Assembly (NCBI GenBank): GCA_902529115.1
Contig: CABZVB010000002.1
Span: 62,001-126,000, forward strand
Direction of reading: 5' to 3'
Source of the DNA: an uncultured Balneola sp.
GTDB taxonomy: Bacteria > Bacteroidota > Rhodothermia > Balneolales > Balneolaceae
Length of the DNA: 64,000 nt
The position numbers and the translations under genes are program-made. Shown here one piece after another: positions 47,084-57,426 of the stretch (position 1 is its first letter; every line of letters starts with the position of its first letter). Below the pieces are notes generated by a model that had not been told where the DNA came from, searched no databases, and saw nothing but the letters and a program-made list of their open reading frames with translations.

Positions 47084-47512
47084 ATGCCATTTTTAAGCAG
47101 TGACGATGAATTAGCCATTGTACAGGCTATTCAAGAAGCAGAGAAGAAAACCTCTGGGGAAGTCCGTGTTCACATTGAAAAAAAATGCCCAAAGAAAGAC
47201 CCCATAAAAAGGGCTATCAGCTTATTTCAAAAATTAGGTATGCACAAAACAGATCTGCGAAATGGCGTCATTGTTTACGTAGCTACGGAGGATCATTTGC
47301 TAGCTATTTGGGGAGATGAGGGTATTCATACAAAAGTTGGCCGAGAATTTTGGGAGAGTACGTTGATAACCCTACAAGAAGATTTTAAAACCAATCAAAT
47401 AAAAAATGGGCTTACAAAAGCACTACTAGATATCGGCGAAAAACTACAACAACACTTTCCTTACCAGAAAGACGACAAAAATGAACTTGATGATTCTATC
47501 AATTATGGATAA
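47084..47512 (+). CDS. TPM domain protein, short
   Basis: A 142-residue cytosolic protein with a TPM (YgcG/TLP18.3-like) fold: LSSDDELAIVQAIQEAEKKTSGEVRVHIEKKC at the start and AIWGDEGIHTKVGREFWESTL, a typical end part. There is no signal peptide, so it probably acts on the cytoplasmic face, unlike its neighbour. Some TPM domains have phosphatase activity, but the function here is unknown. The coding end overlaps the next gene by 8 bases, so translation is coupled. Confidence 0.85.
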   Translation: MPFLSSDDELAIVQAIQEAEKKTSGEVRVHIEKKCPKKDPIKRAISLFQKLGMHKTDLRNGVIVYVATEDHLLAIWGDEGIHTKVGREFWESTLITLQEDFKTNQIKNGLTKALLDIGEKLQQHFPYQKDDKNELDDSINYG

Positions 47513-48410
47513 GCAAAGAATCAAGTACTCTATTCGAACCACAAGCAACCTAGCAGCGCGATTCTCTTTAGTCAGCTTTTTGGTCATAGCTTGGATTCTA
47601 GTGCTTAATTTAATTTCCCTACTAACATCGTGGGGAATATCTCATGCCCATACAAACACCACGGTACAGAGTTCGGCGAGTCTTCTATTTGCTCAATCTA
47701 CACATGAGTTACCACAGCGCCCCGTTGGTATGGTGAACGATTTTGGAAATCTTCTAACAAACCAAGAAGAGGCAGTACTTGAACGAAAACTTCAAAGCTA
47801 CAGAGATACCACGTCCAATGTTGTTGCCGTTGCTATACTTGAAAATCTTGCTGGAGTGCCAAGAGAGCAAGCAGCAACCTATCTATTTAACACCTGGCGA
47901 ATGTGGGAAGCCGAACGATATAACGGGGTTCTTATTCTAATATCTGTTCAAGAACGGGAATTACAAATAGAGGTAGGATATGGATTAGAAGGCGCTATTC
48001 CTGATGTAATGGCCAATAGGGTTGTGCAAGATATTCTTATACCTGCATTGCAAAGTGGACAGGTTTATCAAGGTCTTGATCGAGCCACTAGTGCACTTAT
48101 ACAATTAGCCTCTGGAGAATATGAGGCAGTGGAAATTACACGAAGCTCCGATGAAGGGTTCCCAATAGATATTCTTATAATATTGGGACTTATTTTATTC
48201 TTTATTATTTCAAAAGGACGAGGAGGTCGTGGCGGCGGTCGAACCATTGGTGCCATGGATGTTCTACTCTGGAGTAGTTTACTCAACAGTCCCCGAGGTC
48301 GCAGCGGATTTGGCTCTGGTGGCGGTAGATTCGGTGGGGGTGGTTTTGGGGGTTTTAGTGGCGGGGGCGGATTTGGCTCTGGTGGTGGTGGTGCTGGGGG
48401 AAGTTGGTAA
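47505..48410 (+). CDS. TPM domain membrane protein with Gly-rich tail (YgcG-like)
   Basis: A 301-residue protein if the ATG at 47505 (MDKQRIK) is used. A longer frame from 47481 would overlap the preceding gene more. It has an N-terminal hydrophobic signal/TM segment, then a periplasmic TPM domain (VNDFGNLLTNQEEAVLERKL to about residue 200 with VGYGLEGAIPD). A second TM segment (PIDILIILGLILFFIIS) is followed by a glycine-serine-rich C-terminus ending GGSW. The arrangement matches YgcG-type proteins. It follows lemA and the short TPM gene as one operon. Stop codons of this and the opposite-strand gene are 8 bases apart. Confidence 0.88.
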   Translation: MDKQRIKYSIRTTSNLAARFSLVSFLVIAWILVLNLISLLTSWGISHAHTNTTVQSSASLLFAQSTHELPQRPVGMVNDFGNLLTNQEEAVLERKLQSYRDTTSNVVAVAILENLAGVPREQAATYLFNTWRMWEAERYNGVLILISVQERELQIEVGYGLEGAIPDVMANRVVQDILIPALQSGQVYQGLDRATSALIQLASGEYEAVEITRSSDEGFPIDILIILGLILFFIISKGRGGRGGGRTIGAMDVLLWSSLLNSPRGRSGFGSGGGRFGGGGFGGFSGGGGFGSGGGGAGGSW

Positions 48411-48418
48411 GCTCTTTA

Positions 48419-49642
48419 CTAGACTACAGAAAGTTTGGTCAATGCGTGATCCAAATCTTCTATGATATCATCTACTTCTTCAATGCCCACTGCAAGACGG
48501 ACTAAGCCATCTTCTATGCTTGCTTTTTGGCGCAACTTTACATCCATTACTGAGTGCGTCATAGATGCAGGGTGTTGAATCAAGGTATCTACTGCACCCA
48601 AACTCACTGCAAGTGAACACAGTTGAACCGAATTCATAAGATTAGTTCCTGCTTCAAAACCTCCTTTTAGCTCAAAACTCATCACCGAAGCTGCTCCATT
48701 CAATAATATATTTTGCGCAACATTGAAATCGGGATGAGACTCTAGCATTGGATACCAAACCCGCTTCACCGATTCATGTGATTCTAGATACTGAGCGACT
48801 AGCATCGCATTATCGGTTTGCGCCTGTACTCGAAGAGCCATGGTCTTTAGCCCATTCTTTAGCAACCATGAGTCCATAGGTCCAGCGATACCTCCCAAAT
48901 TTTTTCTATAAGTACCCAAATTATAGTTATCTGCTAAATCCTTTGAACAAGTCAACACCCCCCCTAATGAGGTCCCATGTCCTCCAATATATTTAGTCGA
49001 TGAATGAATCACGATATCGGCCCCAAAATTAAGTGGTCGACAGAATACCGGTGATGCAAATGTATTATCTACAATCACTCTGGCGCCCGCCTCGTGAGCT
49101 ATCTCAACAATACGATCCATCTGAGCTACTCGCATAGTTGGATTAGTAATGGTTTCCATGTAGACTACCTTAAGATTATCCATGGATTTGACTTTTTCTT
49201 GGAATGTATGTAAATCAGTAAAATCTATAAAATCAGCGTCTATACCCCATTGTGGGGCTTGTTCAAATAATAATTGACTACTACAACCGTACAATGCATC
49301 CTGCGCAAGTACCTGTCCTTGTTTAGCTATGGCCATGATAGCCGTACTTATGGCGGCCATACCTGTTCCAAAAACCATCGAGGTATACCCATCGCTATCC
49401 AAATCATAGCATTCAAGAGCGGTAATCGATTGTTCTAAGGCATTGTTATTTGGATTAGATATACGTGTATAAATATGTGCTCCAGCGTGATCAGGGGACG
49501 AAAAAGCCTGCGCGCCATGAGCAACGTCATCAAATAAAAAGGTTGATGTCTGATATATTGGGGGTATATGGGCACCCTCAGATTCTTTATGGATTCTAGT
49601 AGAACGATCAACTCCGTGAACAACTCTTGATTTAAATTTCAT
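48419..49642 (-). CDS. trans-sulfuration PLP enzyme, methionine gamma-lyase-like
   Basis: A 407-residue Cys/Met-metabolism PLP enzyme with SNPNNNALE (62-70), FGTGMAAIST (91-100), PLP-tyrosine Tyr118, and the Schiff-base lysine Lys217 in HSSTKYIGGHG. The DALYGCSS segment carries Cys120 two residues after Tyr118, the position of the catalytic cysteine typical of methionine gamma-lyase (LYGCT), whereas cystathionine enzymes usually have another residue. So methanethiol-forming lyase is favoured, but cystathionine gamma-lyase/synthase cannot be excluded. The ATG is preceded by AGGAG at good spacing. An Lrp gene lies directly upstream, 15 bases away. Confidence 0.85.
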   Translation of the reverse strand: MKFKSRVVHGVDRSTRIHKESEGAHIPPIYQTSTFLFDDVAHGAQAFSSPDHAGAHIYTRISNPNNNALEQSITALECYDLDSDGYTSMVFGTGMAAISTAIMAIAKQGQVLAQDALYGCSSQLLFEQAPQWGIDADFIDFTDLHTFQEKVKSMDNLKVVYMETITNPTMRVAQMDRIVEIAHEAGARVIVDNTFASPVFCRPLNFGADIVIHSSTKYIGGHGTSLGGVLTCSKDLADNYNLGTYRKNLGGIAGPMDSWLLKNGLKTMALRVQAQTDNAMLVAQYLESHESVKRVWYPMLESHPDFNVAQNILLNGAASVMSFELKGGFEAGTNLMNSVQLCSLAVSLGAVDTLIQHPASMTHSVMDVKLRQKASIEDGLVRLAVGIEEVDDIIEDLDHALTKLSVV

Positions 49643-49657
49643 ACTATATACTCCTAA

Positions 49658-50122
49658 TTAACTGGTTGGAATGTATCCACCTTCCTTAATTGTTCGTAAC
49701 ACCATAGTGGTCTCAAGGCGTTGTACATCGGGTAAGATGGTTAGTTTATCCCTTAACAAGCGTTCATAATCAGCTATATCAGTAGCCACTACATGCAATA
49801 AGAAATCAGACTGTCCTGTAGTATGGTAACAGGATAAAATCTCTGGTATACCTCGTACTGCTTCAATAAAATCATCCAGTAGGCTCATTTGGTGAACACT
49901 TAGGGTAACCTTTACAAAAACAGTCATGCCCTTACCCACTTTTTCTTTTTCAAGTACTACCGTATAACCTTTTATTACACCCTCTCGCTCTAAGCGCTTT
50001 ACTCTCTCTATAGTAGGCGTGGCTGTTAATCCTACCCTTTTTGCAATTTCTCTATTGCTAATTCGAGCGTTTTCTTGCAGATGTGCAATAATCTGTTTGT
50101 CAATATCGTCTAGTTCTATCAT
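49658..50122 (-). CDS. Lrp/AsnC family regulator linked to the gamma-lyase-like gene
   Basis: A 154-residue feast/famine regulator: the helix-turn-helix is at about 19-45 (SNREIAKRVGLTATPTIERVKRLEREG) and the RAM domain at 65-150. Its stop codon is 15 bases before the gamma-lyase-like start, and the sequence TTAATTAGGAG there serves both. A perfect 16-base dyad lies 42-57 bases upstream of its start. I infer that it senses an amino acid such as methionine or branched-chain amino acid and controls this two-gene operon, including itself. Confidence 0.88.
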   Translation of the reverse strand: MIELDDIDKQIIAHLQENARISNREIAKRVGLTATPTIERVKRLEREGVIKGYTVVLEKEKVGKGMTVFVKVTLSVHQMSLLDDFIEAVRGIPEILSCYHTTGQSDFLLHVVATDIADYERLLRDKLTILPDVQRLETTMVLRTIKEGGYIPTS

Positions 50123-50163
50123 ATGATAGTGTGTTATGCTACCATATTACATATAAACCCTAC

Positions 50164-50179
50164 ATTTTACAAGTAAAAT
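50164..50179. promoter_or_regulatory. 16-base dyad upstream of the Lrp gene, possible operator
   Basis: ATTTTAC at 50164-50170 and GTAAAAT at 50173-50179 are perfect reverse complements flanking AA. Lrp/AsnC proteins usually bind AT-rich dyads of about 15 bases, and this one sits where an autoregulatory operator would be. Confidence 0.5.
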
Positions 50180-50215
50180 ATCTATAAAATAGTCTTTATA
50201 ACTAAATTAACCTGA

Positions 50216-50887
50216 TTAGATATTATTGTTAGTTAAGCTAAATTGTAGGTATCGAATGGTTCTTCCTTTCTTGACATGTAATCCTTCGTAGTAGGTATGT
50301 ATATCTACCAACTCTTCAGGCGCTGTTGGATCCGAATATACGTTTTCGATTTGCTTGAGTATTGTCAAATTGTACAACTCAATTTGCTCAAGTGTAAATT
50401 CAAATAATTCGGAGCTATCGGTTTTGAGATGAATGGTGCCGCCTGATATTAGTAACTTTTTATATAGCTTTAAAAAACGGGTCGATGTTAACTTTTTTCT
50501 GTCTTTCTTTAGTTGTGGATCGGGAAAAATAATCCATATCTCCTCCACACTTTGCTCAGGGATATAATGTTCTAAATGCCCTATATATGCGCGCAAAAAA
50601 GCGGTGTTTTGCATCTGATGTGTTAGAGAGTAATTAGCCCCAACCCACATTCTATTGCCTTTAATATCGACCCCGATAAAATTTCTGTCTGGATATCGTA
50701 AAGCTAGGCCTACGGTATATTCTGCCCTTCCACAGGCCAGTTCTAAAGTAAGCCTATCCGAGCCTGAAAAAAACTTTTCAAACCATACCGTTTTATTAAA
50801 TCCATGCCCGTGTGGGTAGTCGGGCCACTGAATAACATTGTCAAATTGAGCAATCTCTTTAAATCGTTTATGCTTAATCTTCGGCAT
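50216..50887 (-). CDS. trmB: tRNA (guanine-N7-)-methyltransferase
   Basis: An SAM-dependent methyltransferase that makes m7G46 in the tRNA variable loop. Class I Rossmann fold with LELACGRAEYTVGLA at the SAM site, NFIGVDIKGNRMWVGA, and IIFPDPQLKKDRKKLTSTRF, the TrmB-specific substrate segment. I place the start at the ATG at 50887 (MPKIKHKRFKE), giving 223 residues. The longer frame from 50929 would overlap pdxH and adds a non-conserved N-terminus. It follows pdxH by 14 bases. Confidence 0.94.
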   Translation of the reverse strand: MPKIKHKRFKEIAQFDNVIQWPDYPHGHGFNKTVWFEKFFSGSDRLTLELACGRAEYTVGLALRYPDRNFIGVDIKGNRMWVGANYSLTHQMQNTAFLRAYIGHLEHYIPEQSVEEIWIIFPDPQLKKDRKKLTSTRFLKLYKKLLISGGTIHLKTDSSELFEFTLEQIELYNLTILKQIENVYSDPTAPEELVDIHTYYEGLHVKKGRTIRYLQFSLTNNNI

Positions 50888-50901
50888 TATATCCACTCGA
50901 T

Positions 50902-51540
50902 TTATGGAGCTAATCGCTGCTTCTGCCACCGGTGGTCTATTTGTACATAACTTATTCTATCGTGAAGTCTACTTGGGCGACCTTGCCAGAATTCAATTTT
51001 TATTGGACGTAATTCAAAGCCTCCCCAATGAGTGGGATAAGGCACGCGGGTGCCCTCTGGATATCGTTGAATTAACTCTTCTAGTCGCTGCTCTAATACC
51101 GATCTATCTTTTATCACCTGGCTTTGATTGGAAACCCACGCTCCTAATTGACTCATATAAGGTCGGGACAAAAAATAGGCCTTTGAGTCCTCTTGACTTA
51201 TTTTACTCACCTGCCCCTCAATGCGAACCTGACGTTCCAATTCTTTCCAAAAAAAAGTCATAGCTACAGACGAATTTTGCATTATGTCACTTGCTTTATC
51301 TGAAGTATAATTAGTAAAAAATTGAAATCCACTCTCAGAGACGCCTTTTAAGAGGACGATGCGGTTATGAGGCTTCCCTAGTGCATCTACCGTTGCAAGA
51401 GCGCAAGCATTGGCCTCAAGTACCTCAGCCTTTATAGCCTCCTCAAACCAGCTGCTGAATTGCACAATAGGATCTTTCAATAATGCCGTTTCGTCTAGTT
51501 CTTGTTGTGTGTAATCTTTACGTATGTTTTGTATGTTCAT
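50902..51540 (-). CDS. pdxH: pyridoxamine 5'-phosphate oxidase
   Basis: An FMN-dependent oxidase that converts pyridoxine or pyridoxamine 5'-phosphate to pyridoxal 5'-phosphate. The 212 residues include NRIVLLKGVSESGFQFFTNYTSDKA, MTFFWKELERQVRIEGQVSK, SQLGAWVSNQSQ and the C-terminal FELRPIKIEFWQGRPSRLHDR, standard for the family. The cofactor product serves the several PLP enzymes in the window. It follows the thioredoxin-like gene by 6 bases, so the two are probably in one operon with trmB. Confidence 0.96.
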   Translation of the reverse strand: MNIQNIRKDYTQQELDETALLKDPIVQFSSWFEEAIKAEVLEANACALATVDALGKPHNRIVLLKGVSESGFQFFTNYTSDKASDIMQNSSVAMTFFWKELERQVRIEGQVSKISQEDSKAYFLSRPYMSQLGAWVSNQSQVIKDRSVLEQRLEELIQRYPEGTRVPYPTHWGGFELRPIKIEFWQGRPSRLHDRISYVQIDHRWQKQRLAP

Positions 51541-51546
51541 AGCTAA

Positions 51547-52128
51547 TTATAGGTAATAATCAGGTTCATTTCCTGCTTTCCACTTAATAGAACAGCCTAT
51601 ACTAGGCACCTGGTTTACAGGGGCTTCCTCTCCTTTTAAATACCCGTCAATTGCCGTTGTCAAATCTATACCAGTTACCTCCAATTCATTTCCTGGACGG
51701 CTGGCATCGAACTGCCCTCTGTAGTATAAAAATAGCTCCTTATCGAAGAAATAAAAATCAGGTGTACAAGCGGCCCTATATGCTTTAGCAACCGATTGGC
51801 TTTCGTCATGGAGGTAAGGGAATGGATAGCGATGTTTACGAACCATATCCACCATTTTTTCCGGGGAATCCTCTGGATAACGCATGGCATCATTCGAACT
51901 AATTGCAATAAATGAAATACCCTTTTGAATATAATCATTGGCCAAAGATACCAGAACTTCATTGATGTGGTGTACATAGGGACAGTGATTACAAATAAAT
52001 AATACAACGGTCCCATTACCATTGGCGGTGTGACGGTATAAATCGAATTCACCACCGGTGACAATAGGTAGTTGAATTGGAGGCGCTTTTGTACCAAGCT
52101 CTAGCATAGTCGAACGAATTGCTGCCAT
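51547..52128 (-). CDS. thioredoxin-fold (AhpC/TSA-like) redox protein
   Basis: A 193-residue thioredoxin-fold protein with the motif FICNHCPYVHHIN: Cys46 and Cys49 in a CxxC arrangement after the first strand. SNDAMRYPEDSPEKM and VAKAYRAACTPDFYFFD are typical of the family of thioredoxin-like proteins sharing the AhpC/TSA alignment. It lacks a signal peptide and is cytosolic. The second ATG at residue 8 (MLELGTKAPP) is a plausible start. It leads the pdxH-trmB run. Reductant and target are unknown. A short hairpin lies about 40-60 bases upstream. Confidence 0.85.
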   Translation of the reverse strand: MAAIRSTMLELGTKAPPIQLPIVTGGEFDLYRHTANGNGTVVLFICNHCPYVHHINEVLVSLANDYIQKGISFIAISSNDAMRYPEDSPEKMVDMVRKHRYPFPYLHDESQSVAKAYRAACTPDFYFFDKELFLYYRGQFDASRPGNELEVTGIDLTTAIDGYLKGEEAPVNQVPSIGCSIKWKAGNEPDYYL

Positions 52129-52169
52129 AATGAATCTCTTTTGGAGGGTAGTATGTTTAGTGAATACGT

Positions 52170-52192
52170 ACCTATCTTAACGTAAGGTAGGT
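52170..52192. repeat. hairpin-forming inverted repeat before the thioredoxin-fold gene
   Basis: ACCTATCTTA (52170-52179) and TAAGGTAGGT (52183-52192) pair over ten positions with one G/T wobble around a three-base loop ACG. The repeat is 42 bases upstream of the minus-strand start at 52128, inside the 263-base gap between the amidohydrolase and this gene. There is no T-run. The rest of the gap (52193-52391) is AT-rich, including a long T-run and A-run at about 52310-52325, and shows no coding signal. Confidence 0.4.
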
Positions 52193-52391
52193 TTAAATCA
52201 AAAAAGCTCCAACATCCGAATAATTTAAAAAGAGGTCATCTACAATTAAATATCAGTGGATATAGAGCTTTATAAAACTATACGTTTGAATGACCATTTT
52301 GTTGCCCATTTTTTTTAAAAAAATAATCTTAATTACAACTAATCTCGTTTATGAATTATAAATATGTTATAAACCAAACAGATTAATGTAC

Positions 52392-54089
52392 TTACTCTGA
52401 GCTAAGGTCAAAGACTTTCTCGCCCGCTACCCATGTCTGTAATACCTTTGTTTGCCAAAGCATTGAATCAGGCACCATCATTATATCTTGGTCAATGATA
52501 ATAAAGTCAGCCCACTTACCCGGCTCCAAACTACCTAGAACATCTTCTTGAAATCCAGCAAAAGCGGCATCTATTGTAAAAGATTTGAGGGTTTGAACTC
52601 TATCCATTGCCTCATTTGAATACCAGCCACTCAAGGGATTCCCTTGAATATCTTTACGTGTAATGGAAGCATAGAAGCCAAGAAAAGGATTCGCAGATTC
52701 GACCGGAAAATCCGACCCAGAAGCAACTACAATACCCTGCCTTAAAAAGCTTTGCCATGCATATGCGCCTTTTATTCTCTGAGGACCAACCCGGTCTACT
52801 GCCATATTCTTATCACTGGTTGCGTGAGTAGGCTGCATACTAGCAATTATATCTAAATCCCTAAATCGTACAATATCTTCTAGAGCTACAATTTGGGCAT
52901 GTTCAATTCTATTTCGTTGATCCTCACGAGGATATAGTTGCTGGGCATATCCAAGTGCATCTAAGACCTGTCTGTTAGCAGCATCTCCTATGGCATGAAT
53001 GTTGGCTTGATATCCCTTGGAAACTACTTTTTCGACCATTAGATTCATTTCCTCTTGATCTATAAATAGCAGTCCTTTGTTGCCTGGATCATCATGATAA
53101 TCTTCAATCAGTGCTGCCCCCCTGCTGCCCAAAGCCCCATCAGAGTATAACTTTACACTACGCAGTGCTAGCCGGTCATCGTATAAAGATTGTATAGGAC
53201 CTTCGCTTGATAGTTGATCGAATACCATGCCTGCCCCTGAGATCATACCGTAAATTCTTGTTCGTAATCTCTTCTTTATGGCAAACTCCTTATATAACTC
53301 CCAAGTTTCAACTCCAACCCCAGCATCATGTACACTGGTTACTCCATAAGAACTAAGTAAAGAAAGAGCCGCATTCAATGCTAGAGTCTGTTCTTCTCTG
53401 GTTGATTCTGGAACTACAGTTTGTACATATCCTTCTGCAGCGTCAATAAATACTCCTGTAGGACGCCCCCTGGTATCACGGATAATCTTCCCACCAATAG
53501 GATCAGGTGTATCAGCACTAACTTGTGCCAATTGAATGGCTTTTGTGTTTGCCCAACCTGCATGACCGTCGACCCGACTCAACCATACAGGTCTATCTGG
53601 AATAACCTGGTCTAAATCAGCTGCAGTTGGAAAACGATTTTCCTCCCATAACGTCTGATTCCAGCCACGTCCAATTATCCATTCTAATTCTGGGTTAGCT
53701 TCGGCGTACTCTTTCAACACTTGAAGTGTTCCTTGAAGACTGGTAATCCCTGCCAAATTGATTTGGAGTTCTTGAAAACCTAAACCCATCACATGCCCGT
53801 GTGCATCTATGATACCTGGAAGCAATGTCTTTCCCTCAAGATCAAAAACTGTAACACTTGGCATGTTAAGATACTTACTAGCTAAGTCATCACCCCCCAC
53901 GGCAAACACTTTTTGCCCGTCCACTACTAAAGTGCTGAAGGATAGTAAACTATCGGATTCGATCGTATACCCACTTGCATTATAATAAACCCTCTTTTTA
54001 GTTGAATCAGTACAACTAAACCCAAAAAAAAGCACTAATACGAAACTCAGATATTTTTTATAGTGGCTGAAGAGATTTTTTGAAACCAT
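52392..54089 (-). CDS. amidohydrolase family lipoprotein (YtcJ-like)
   Basis: A 565-residue amidohydrolase-3-type metal hydrolase. The signal peptide with lipobox LFFGFSC (near residue 26) marks a lipoprotein. The metal motif is LLPGIIDAHGHVMGLG near 92-107, with further ligands in YQANIHAIGDAANRQV and EHAQIV, and a C-terminal ASGSDFPVE. The family acts on C-N bonds in diverse amides, and members of this YtcJ group have no firm substrate. It stands alone between the thioredoxin-fold gene and the Nudix gene. Confidence 0.88.
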   Translation of the reverse strand: MVSKNLFSHYKKYLSFVLVLFFGFSCTDSTKKRVYYNASGYTIESDSLLSFSTLVVDGQKVFAVGGDDLASKYLNMPSVTVFDLEGKTLLPGIIDAHGHVMGLGFQELQINLAGITSLQGTLQVLKEYAEANPELEWIIGRGWNQTLWEENRFPTAADLDQVIPDRPVWLSRVDGHAGWANTKAIQLAQVSADTPDPIGGKIIRDTRGRPTGVFIDAAEGYVQTVVPESTREEQTLALNAALSLLSSYGVTSVHDAGVGVETWELYKEFAIKKRLRTRIYGMISGAGMVFDQLSSEGPIQSLYDDRLALRSVKLYSDGALGSRGAALIEDYHDDPGNKGLLFIDQEEMNLMVEKVVSKGYQANIHAIGDAANRQVLDALGYAQQLYPREDQRNRIEHAQIVALEDIVRFRDLDIIASMQPTHATSDKNMAVDRVGPQRIKGAYAWQSFLRQGIVVASGSDFPVESANPFLGFYASITRKDIQGNPLSGWYSNEAMDRVQTLKSFTIDAAFAGFQEDVLGSLEPGKWADFIIIDQDIMMVPDSMLWQTKVLQTWVAGEKVFDLSSE

Positions 54090-54204
54090 TGTAAGTAGGT
54101 AGTTAAAATGTAAAAATTAGCTTTATAAATTTAGTAAATCGAAGCCATTGGACCCTTTAAGGCCTAAACTGGCTTCTCCCTCTCTTATTAAGAGGTAAGT
54201 ATTA

Positions 54205-54672
54205 TTATACAGAAATCACTGGAAAAACGTGGGTTTCCCAAAATGTATTCTTAAAAAAAACAGGTACAACTTCTTTTTCCTGAAGTTCTTGCCTGCCCAT
54301 AAAGGCTAAATCAAGTAAATACGAGGAGTTATTTTCTGGATCACTACCAAGAATAGGAATTATGATTGGGGTATTTTTTGGATCATGGACAGAAAAATAA
54401 TATTCAAGTGCATGAAAAGGAGCTTGAATTAGCTCATTAATCAATAATAACTCCCCTACCTCAATGGTGAGACCGGTTTCTTCGGTGAATTCTCTTTGCA
54501 CCGATTCACGAAGTGACTCCCCTACTTTTACACCTCCACCAGGGAAGGTCCAAATTGGCTGTTTAGTAACCGGTGAATACATATTTAAGCAAAGCAACTG
54601 ATCCGCTCTTTTCAGTACTCCGCAAGCTCGAATCCTTGTTTTATGATGAAATCTTTGATGTTCAGATTGCAT
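54205..54672 (-). CDS. Nudix hydrolase
   Basis: A 155-residue Nudix protein with the box GGGVKVGESLRESVQREFTE followed by ETG, reading GGxVKxGES-x-REFTEETG with the metal-binding REFTEE core. It probably hydrolyses a nucleoside diphosphate derivative. The N-terminal RIRACGVLKRADQLLCLNMY is typical of the ADP-ribose or dinucleotide branch, but the substrate cannot be assigned. Short enough to be a single domain. It lies 114 bases after pyrG on the same strand. Confidence 0.86.
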   Translation of the reverse strand: MQSEHQRFHHKTRIRACGVLKRADQLLCLNMYSPVTKQPIWTFPGGGVKVGESLRESVQREFTEETGLTIEVGELLLINELIQAPFHALEYYFSVHDPKNTPIIIPILGSDPENNSSYLLDLAFMGRQELQEKEVVPVFFKNTFWETHVFPVISV

Positions 54673-54786
54673 ATTAATTTGGGTATAAATTGATTAACTA
54701 GGGCTTTTTTATGCCTAGGCAATTAGAAGTTCGCAATCAAGAAGAGATTCTTTCAGAGCACACAAGAAATCTCAGACTATATAACA

Positions 54787-56436
<1,650 letters not shown>

Positions 56437-56487
56437 CTAAAGCACTTGACGGTCAATTTACTGACTAGCTTATTTTGTATTATTTGT

Positions 56488-57381
56488 TCACATGTTTTCC
56501 ACAATTCTTATCAATTCTTGCGGAAAATCGGTAAAGATCCCACTTACACCTTTTTCAATCAGCTCCCTCATTAATTCCGGCTCATTCACTGTATACACGA
56601 AATATGGAATCTTATGCTTTTGTAGATCATTTATCCATTCTTCCGACAACTGCTTATAACTGCAATTAAATATGTCTACCTTATACTTTTGTACTAATTC
56701 AGATGGCAATAGCTCAGCTGACTGTGAGGCTTCATACAACAATGCTTTAGCCATTTTGGGGTCTAAAACGTTCAGTTGCTCCATTACACGGTAATCAAAA
56801 CTAGAAAAAATAACCGAAGAAGTCATATCTAGGTCTTTTACAACCTGTAACGCTTTATCAACAACTCCACCCTCAGTTGCATCTGAAACAGCTTCCGTTT
56901 TAATTTCAATATTTACAGCGATTTTATCCTTCATTAGTTCCAAGGAATTCTTGAGAGTGGGGAATTCTTCTCCACGAAATTCTTCCGAAAACCAAGCCCC
57001 TACTTCCATTCTTTTTAATTCTTCTAAACTAAAACTTTGAACATCTCCCTCAAAGTCTGTGGTACGATCTACTGTTCTGTCATGAACTGTTACAGGAATT
57101 CCATCTTTTGAAGTGGAAATATCCAATTCTACCATTTCTGCTCGTATATCTATGGCTGCCTGAAATGCACTCAGAGTGTTCTCGGGGTAGCTTCCACTCA
57201 CGCCGCGATGGGCAATCACCCAAAATCTATCCCCATTATCCAGTGGGGACTGGGGAATGGAGGCAACATGTGTTTCTTCATGAACTTCTTTTTGGTTTAC
57301 CTTCAATTCCTGTTGTTGACATTGGGAAAGAAAAAATAGTACCATTAAAGTGATAATGATCAATCTTAATGAAGTCCACAT
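56488..57381 (-). CDS. glycerophosphodiester phosphodiesterase lipoprotein
   Basis: A 297-residue GDPD-family enzyme: signal peptide with lipobox LFFLSQC (Cys21), then the TIM-barrel hallmark IAHRGVSGSYPENTLSAFQAA near 56-76 with catalytic histidine. VELDISTSKDGIPVTVHDRTVDRTT follows, with HD supplying the second histidine, and IEIKTE and SGIFTDFPQEL appear later. It releases glycerol 3-phosphate from glycerophosphodiesters in the periplasm or at the outer membrane. Stand-alone between the small membrane protein gene and pyrG. Confidence 0.93.
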   Translation of the reverse strand: MWTSLRLIIITLMVLFFLSQCQQQELKVNQKEVHEETHVASIPQSPLDNGDRFWVIAHRGVSGSYPENTLSAFQAAIDIRAEMVELDISTSKDGIPVTVHDRTVDRTTDFEGDVQSFSLEELKRMEVGAWFSEEFRGEEFPTLKNSLELMKDKIAVNIEIKTEAVSDATEGGVVDKALQVVKDLDMTSSVIFSSFDYRVMEQLNVLDPKMAKALLYEASQSAELLPSELVQKYKVDIFNCSYKQLSEEWINDLQKHKIPYFVYTVNEPELMRELIEKGVSGIFTDFPQELIRIVENM

Positions 57382-57426
57382 AGGATATAGTGTTTAGTGA
57401 GGTGGGACACTTTATGAGTGATTTTA

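Noticed and set aside
54687-54715. CTAGG/CCTAG stem with a T-run in its loop between the Nudix gene and pyrG
   Set aside because: Short stem with a bulge; the T-run is in the loop rather than after the stem.
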